Source of the DNA: an uncultured Eubacteriales bacterium
Lineage (GTDB): Bacteria; Bacillota; Clostridia; Lachnospirales; Anaerotignaceae
Assembly: GCA_934256695.1 (NCBI GenBank)
Contig: CAKQPE010000041.1
Span: 1-15,554 of the forward strand
Length of the DNA: 15,554 nucleotides
Direction: 5' to 3'
The translations under genes and the position numbers were made by a program. Shown piece by piece: positions 12,954-15,554 of the stretch (position 1 is the first letter of the stretch; the number at the start of each line of letters is the position of its first letter). A model generated the notes under the pieces. That model saw only the letters and a program-made list of their open reading frames with translations. It searched no databases and had not been told where the DNA came from.

Positions 12954-13719
12954 AATGTTTGCAGCCGTGGTTTCCGCAAGTGTGACCTTCGCCATGCTCA
13001 TGGTCATGGTGGTTACAGTGAACGTCAGGATTGAAGCTGAGGCTATTGTTAAGAAGTGAATCGACTGCTATATCGGCATTGCCCAAAACGCCGCCATAGA
13101 GCTTTATACCGGCTTCTGAGAGTGCCTGCTTTGCTCCGCCACCTATTCCACCGCAGATAAGCACATCAACGTCATTGTCTTTCAAAAAGCCTGCTAATGC
13201 ACCGTGACCGGCACCCATTGTGTTTTTAACTTCTGATTTAACAACGGCATTATTTTCAATATCGTAGATTTTAAACTGTTCTGTATGGCCGAAGTGCTGG
13301 AAAATATTTCCGTTTTCGTAAGTAACTGCTATTCTCATTTCTGTTTCCTCCGATTTTTTTGATATTGTAGTATTATTTTTATAACAGTATTTGTGCGGAC
13401 AGGTACAATCATGCTCATTTCCGGAGCAGACAATATAATTTCCGCCTTCTATATGAAGGGGACGTTCTTCTACCAGACATTGAGAAAGTTTGAATCTGGC
13501 AGAGTTATATATTGCCTGAACCGTTGTACGGGCAACATTCATCTGTGCGGCACATTGTTCCTGAGTCATTGATTCATAATCAATAAGGCGAATGGTCTCG
13601 AACTCATCAAGTGTCATTACCACACTTGGCACAGATGAAAAATCTTCTATACCGTCAGGAATAAATTTTGATAAATTTGGAATACCGCATATACGGCGGT
13701 GTTTACAGGGTCTTGGCAA
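12952..13719 (-). CDS. DUF134 DNA-binding / NifX-type cofactor-domain fusion with His-rich tail
   Basis: 255 aa in three parts. (i) DUF134 region (1-~90): PRPCKHRRICG at the start and a sigma-region-4-like HTH (MTQEQCAAQMNVARTTVQAIYNSAR, ~51-75). (ii) A cysteine cluster (C98, C105, C107, C112) leading to a dinitrogenase iron-molybdenum cofactor (NifX/NifB C-terminal) domain, ~128-230, with RIAVTYENGNIFQHFGHTEQF and CGGIGGGAKQAL. (iii) A His/Cys-rich tail from ~233 that should bind metal. Known relatives are linked to Fe-S or other metal handling; no nitrogenase genes are present. Start: TTG 13719 with GGAGG 8 bases upstream gives MPRP, the usual DUF134 opening; the ATG at 13749 lies inside an operator and lacks a ribosome site. 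Twin palindromes in its promoter suggest autoregulation through the HTH, inferred. Confidence 0.88.
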   Translation of the reverse strand: MPRPCKHRRICGIPNLSKFIPDGIEDFSSVPSVVMTLDEFETIRLIDYESMTQEQCAAQMNVARTTVQAIYNSARFKLSQCLVEERPLHIEGGNYIVCSGNEHDCTCPHKYCYKNNTTISKKSEETEMRIAVTYENGNIFQHFGHTEQFKIYDIENNAVVKSEVKNTMGAGHGALAGFLKDNDVDVLICGGIGGGAKQALSEAGIKLYGGVLGNADIAVDSLLNNSLSFNPDVHCNHHDHEHGEGHTCGNHGCKH

Positions 13720-13735
13720 AAGCACACCTCCATAA

Positions 13736-13749
13736 TTGACATATGTCAT
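13736..13749. promoter_or_regulatory. Operator copy 1 (TTGACATATGTCAT)
   Basis: Palindrome core TGACATATGTCA at 13737-13748, between the -10 box and the ribosome site of the DUF134 gene. Identical 12-bp core to copy 2, centres 39 bp apart. Confidence 0.7.
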
Positions 13750-13760
13750 TTATAATAATA

Positions 13761-13788
13761 AGTATATAATATAATTGACATATGTCAA
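13761..13788 (-). promoter_or_regulatory. Promoter of the DUF134/NifX gene
   Basis: Minus strand TTGACA (13788-13783), 16 bp, TATACT (13766-13761). The -35 hexamer is one half of operator copy 2. Confidence 0.75.
13775..13788. promoter_or_regulatory. Operator copy 2 (TTGACATATGTCAA)
   Basis: Perfect 14-bp palindrome that includes the -35 box of the minus-strand promoter, so an occupied site would block RNA polymerase. Confidence 0.72.
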
Positions 13789-14013
13789 GAACTATTTAAA
13801 CCTCAGGAAACTGTTTTTGATAGTATATTTACATAAAGCAATAAAATTTTAGGGAGTGTTTAGTTTAAAAAGTTTAGTTGAATATAAAAATATAATACTG
13901 ATGTCAGTTGCGGTACAAATAAAAAATCAGCTGTATTACAAAAAACAAAAGAAAGAAACAGCAAAATAAAATATATTAAATGAGAACAATAAAGAGAAAA
14001 TAAAAATAAACAA
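13789..14013. other. AT-rich spacer with no clear gene
   Basis: Divergence-free stretch between the promoter of the DUF134 gene and the thiD terminator. The only reading frame of note is 13856-13969 on the plus strand (37 codons from GTG; LVEYKNIILMSVAVQIKNQL in the middle), whose AGGGAG motif overlaps the start codon and so cannot serve it. It faintly recalls the N-terminus of ABC-2 type permeases and may be a gene remnant. No RNA gene is visible. Confidence 0.4.
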
Positions 14014-14047
14014 TAAAAAACTGCCGAAAAATAACATCGGCAGTTTA
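14014..14047 (-). terminator. Intrinsic terminator of thiD
   Basis: Minus strand AAACTGCCGA-TGTTATTT-TTCGGCAGTTTTTT: about 9 bp of stem followed by a T6 run, 16 bases past the thiD stop. Confidence 0.88.
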
Positions 14048-14062
14048 GGGAAAAGTAAAAAA

Positions 14063-14872
14063 TCAGTCGGTTTCAATACCGGCTTTTTTATAAAGTTCAT
14101 AGAAATGGTTTGTAGGACCGACGCCTTTTCCTATAGAGAAGGAATGTTCAATGGCAACGGTTATGTATCTTTTTGCTTCCTTAACAGCTTCTTCTACAGA
14201 AAGACCCTTGGCAAGGTTTGCCGCTATGGCAGAAGAAATTGTACAGCCTGTGCCGTGGGTATTTTTTGTATTGAAACGCTTTCCTGGGAGAGTTATTATA
14301 TTTTTGCCGTCAAAAAGAATGTCTGTTGCGTCATCTGAAAGGTGTCCGCCTTTTACGAAAACATTTTTTGCACCCATGGCGTAAATTTTTTCTCCGGCTT
14401 CTTTCATTGAGGAAAGATTATCTATTTTCATGCCTGTAATTACTTCTGCCTCCGGAAGATTAGGTGTAAGAACTGTTGCAAGAGGAATAAGACGGCTTAT
14501 AAGAGCGTCTTTTGCCTCGGGTTTTAGAAGGTCAAAGCCGCTTTTAGAAATCATTACAGGGTCGATTACTACGTTATGTGGTTTATACTGCTCAAGTTTA
14601 TCGGCAATTACGTTTATAGTTTCTATTTTTGAAACCATTCCGACTTTAACGGCGTCTACGTGGTCTATGTCTGTAAATATTGCGTCAATCTGGCCTGCGA
14701 TAATATCAGGGTCAATATCCTGACAGCCGAAAACGCCCTGTGTGTTCTGAACGGTTACGGCTGTAATTACGCTCATACCGTATGTACCGTGTGCGGAGAA
14801 AGTTTTTAAGTCTGCCTGAATACCGGCACCACCACATGTATCGGAACCGGCTATGGTTAAAGTTCTTTTCAT
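14063..14872 (-). CDS. thiD: Hydroxymethylpyrimidine / phosphomethylpyrimidine kinase
   Basis: Ribokinase-fold enzyme of thiamine synthesis and salvage that phosphorylates HMP and HMP-P in turn. Seen: TIAGSDTCGGAGIQADLKTF at the N-terminus (AGSD...GGAG, 8-17; substrate-binding Gln next to it), SVITAVTVQNTQGV, VIDPVMISKSG in the middle and the C-terminal anion-hole motif NTHGTGCT (204-211) with its catalytic cysteine at 210. 269 aa is the typical length for a single-domain ThiD with no ThiE fusion. ATG 14872 follows AAGGAGG by 7 bases; the longer frame to 14947 has no ribosome site. It is a single-gene unit with its own promoter and terminator. I looked for a TPP (THI box) element upstream and saw none. 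Pyridoxal kinase-like activity is the main alternative in this family. Confidence 0.94.
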   Translation of the reverse strand: MKRTLTIAGSDTCGGAGIQADLKTFSAHGTYGMSVITAVTVQNTQGVFGCQDIDPDIIAGQIDAIFTDIDHVDAVKVGMVSKIETINVIADKLEQYKPHNVVIDPVMISKSGFDLLKPEAKDALISRLIPLATVLTPNLPEAEVITGMKIDNLSSMKEAGEKIYAMGAKNVFVKGGHLSDDATDILFDGKNIITLPGKRFNTKNTHGTGCTISSAIAANLAKGLSVEEAVKEAKRYITVAIEHSFSIGKGVGPTNHFYELYKKAGIETD

Positions 14873-14915
14873 ATAGGTATCCTCCTTAATAGTTTTAAAA
14901 TAAAAATTCAATAAA

Positions 14916-14944
14916 ATTTTAACACTTGGAGATATAAAAATCAA
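14916..14944 (-). promoter_or_regulatory. Candidate thiD promoter
   Basis: Minus strand TTGATT (14944-14939), 17 bp, TAAAAT (14921-14916), 43 bp before the start codon. Confidence 0.5.
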
Positions 14945-15164
14945 CAAGAGGAAAAATACGCTCTATACAAATAAAAAAACAAAGGGATTTTAAAATATAT
15001 TTAATGATATAAATTAAGCATATAATAAAATAAAACCGTCAAAAATATGCAGAAAAAGCATTTAAACAATAAAAATTAAAAGTTTTAAAATAGCGGTATA
15101 TAAGGAAGGAAAAATTCAAAAACAAAAAAATTGCAAATTTTTGAAAAAAAGTTTGAAAAAAGTG

Positions 15165-15192
15165 TTGACATTTTTTGCAGAAAGAGTATAAT
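15165..15192 (+). promoter_or_regulatory. rRNA operon promoter P1
   Basis: TTGACA (15165-15170), 16 bp, TATAAT (15187-15192): both hexamers perfect. The preceding ~150 bases are extremely A/T-rich with phased A and T runs, as in UP elements of strong rRNA promoters. Confidence 0.85.
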
Positions 15193-15290
15193 ACTATCTT
15201 GTTCGCCGGAAAAAACGACGAACACCACAACAGAAAAAGAGAGTTTGAAAAACGGCTTTGAAAAAAGATTTGAAAAAATAAAAAAAGTTG

Positions 15291-15319
15291 TTGACAAACG
15301 AAAAGAGTTGTGATAAGAT
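15291..15319 (+). promoter_or_regulatory. rRNA operon promoter P2
   Basis: TTGACA (15291-15296), 17 bp, TAAGAT (15314-15319), 126-127 bp downstream of P1. Tandem promoters are usual for rRNA operons in Bacillota. Confidence 0.75.
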
Positions 15320-15479
15320 ATTAAATGTTGACGGCGAAAGCCGAAAACGAAAAAAGACATTGAACCTTGAAAACTGAACAGTTGAAAACAAACCAAAACC
15401 CAAAGTTAATTCAAAGCTTGAAAGAGCGAAAAAGTAATTTTAGGAAACAAAAAGTCAGTGAAAACTGAGAGACAAACTT
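15320..15479 (+). other. 16S rRNA leader
   Basis: Untranslated rRNA leader. It holds a small GNRA hairpin CGGC-GAAA-GCCG (15332-15343) and CCTTGAAAACTGAAC (15365-15379), the boxA-like antitermination/processing sequence common before rRNA genes in Bacillota, with a second GTGAAAACTGAGAG-type echo near 15458-15471. No tRNA or open reading frame is present. Confidence 0.65.

Positions 15480-15554
<75 letters not shown>

Noticed and set aside
12689..12955. Open frame of 88 codons between MATE and the DUF134 gene
   Set aside because: It starts inside the terminator and crosses repeat modules B and C and two hairpins; no ribosome site or protein-like pattern.
14105..14723. Several plus-strand frames opposite thiD
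   Set aside because: They are antisense to a well-supported thiD and have no motifs or ribosome sites.
14873..15150. TPP riboswitch upstream of thiD
   Set aside because: No CUGAGA-type THI box or matching helices seen; the leader is short and AT-rich.
15039..15403. Phe/Ser-rich minus-strand frames in the rRNA promoter region
   Set aside because: They come from A-rich UP-element and leader DNA read backwards; the plus-strand promoters and 16S explain the region.

Overview
The window is an AT-rich segment of a Bacillota chromosome, most likely a clostridial gut-type bacterium of the Lachnospiraceae (cluster XIVa) kind. This rests on low GC, strong AGGAGG-type ribosome sites with occasional TTG and GTG starts, gene families typical of Clostridia, and the first 75 bases of a 16S rRNA at the right edge. 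The lineage call is an inference from style and from that short 16S start; it was not searched.

Layout. (1) 1-391: a composite, palindrome-rich intergenic repeat, then an extended -10 promoter. (2) 392-4700, plus strand: coaBC (coenzyme A synthesis), two tandem paralogous GntR/FCD regulators, an enolase-superfamily sugar-acid dehydratase-type enzyme, and a small one-helix membrane protein. (3) 4701-5263: a terminator and a second composite repeat whose outer 170 bases are the inverted counterpart of positions 1-172. (4) 5264-8603: a RimK-like ATP-grasp ligase (minus) divergent from a bacterial GH3-family acyl-amide synthetase and a small secreted protein (plus). (5) 8604-12577: a queuosine-precursor operon, queD-queE-folE-queC, preceded by a leader with a preQ1-I-like fold and an intrinsic terminator, and followed without a terminator by a MATE exporter. 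(6) 12578-12951: a convergent spacer with a strong terminator and a repeat mosaic. (7) 12952-13719, minus: a DUF134 HTH plus NifX-type domain protein with a His/Cys-rich tail, under a promoter carrying two identical 12-bp palindromes. (8) 14063-14872, minus: thiD. (9) 14945-15554: tandem rRNA promoters, leader and the start of 16S rRNA.

How the parts work together. The que genes supply every step from GTP to preQ0, and the leader looks like feedback control by the pathway product. The two GntR regulators probably respond to a sugar acid processed by the adjacent dehydratase; the second has a palindromic operator laid over its -10 box. The ATP-grasp and GH3 genes are both ATP-dependent ligase families of unknown substrate facing apart across 137 bp, the most open functional question here. 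Throughout, small palindromic repeats fill the spacers, and one of them encodes the last ~17 residues and the stop codon of the ATP-grasp gene.
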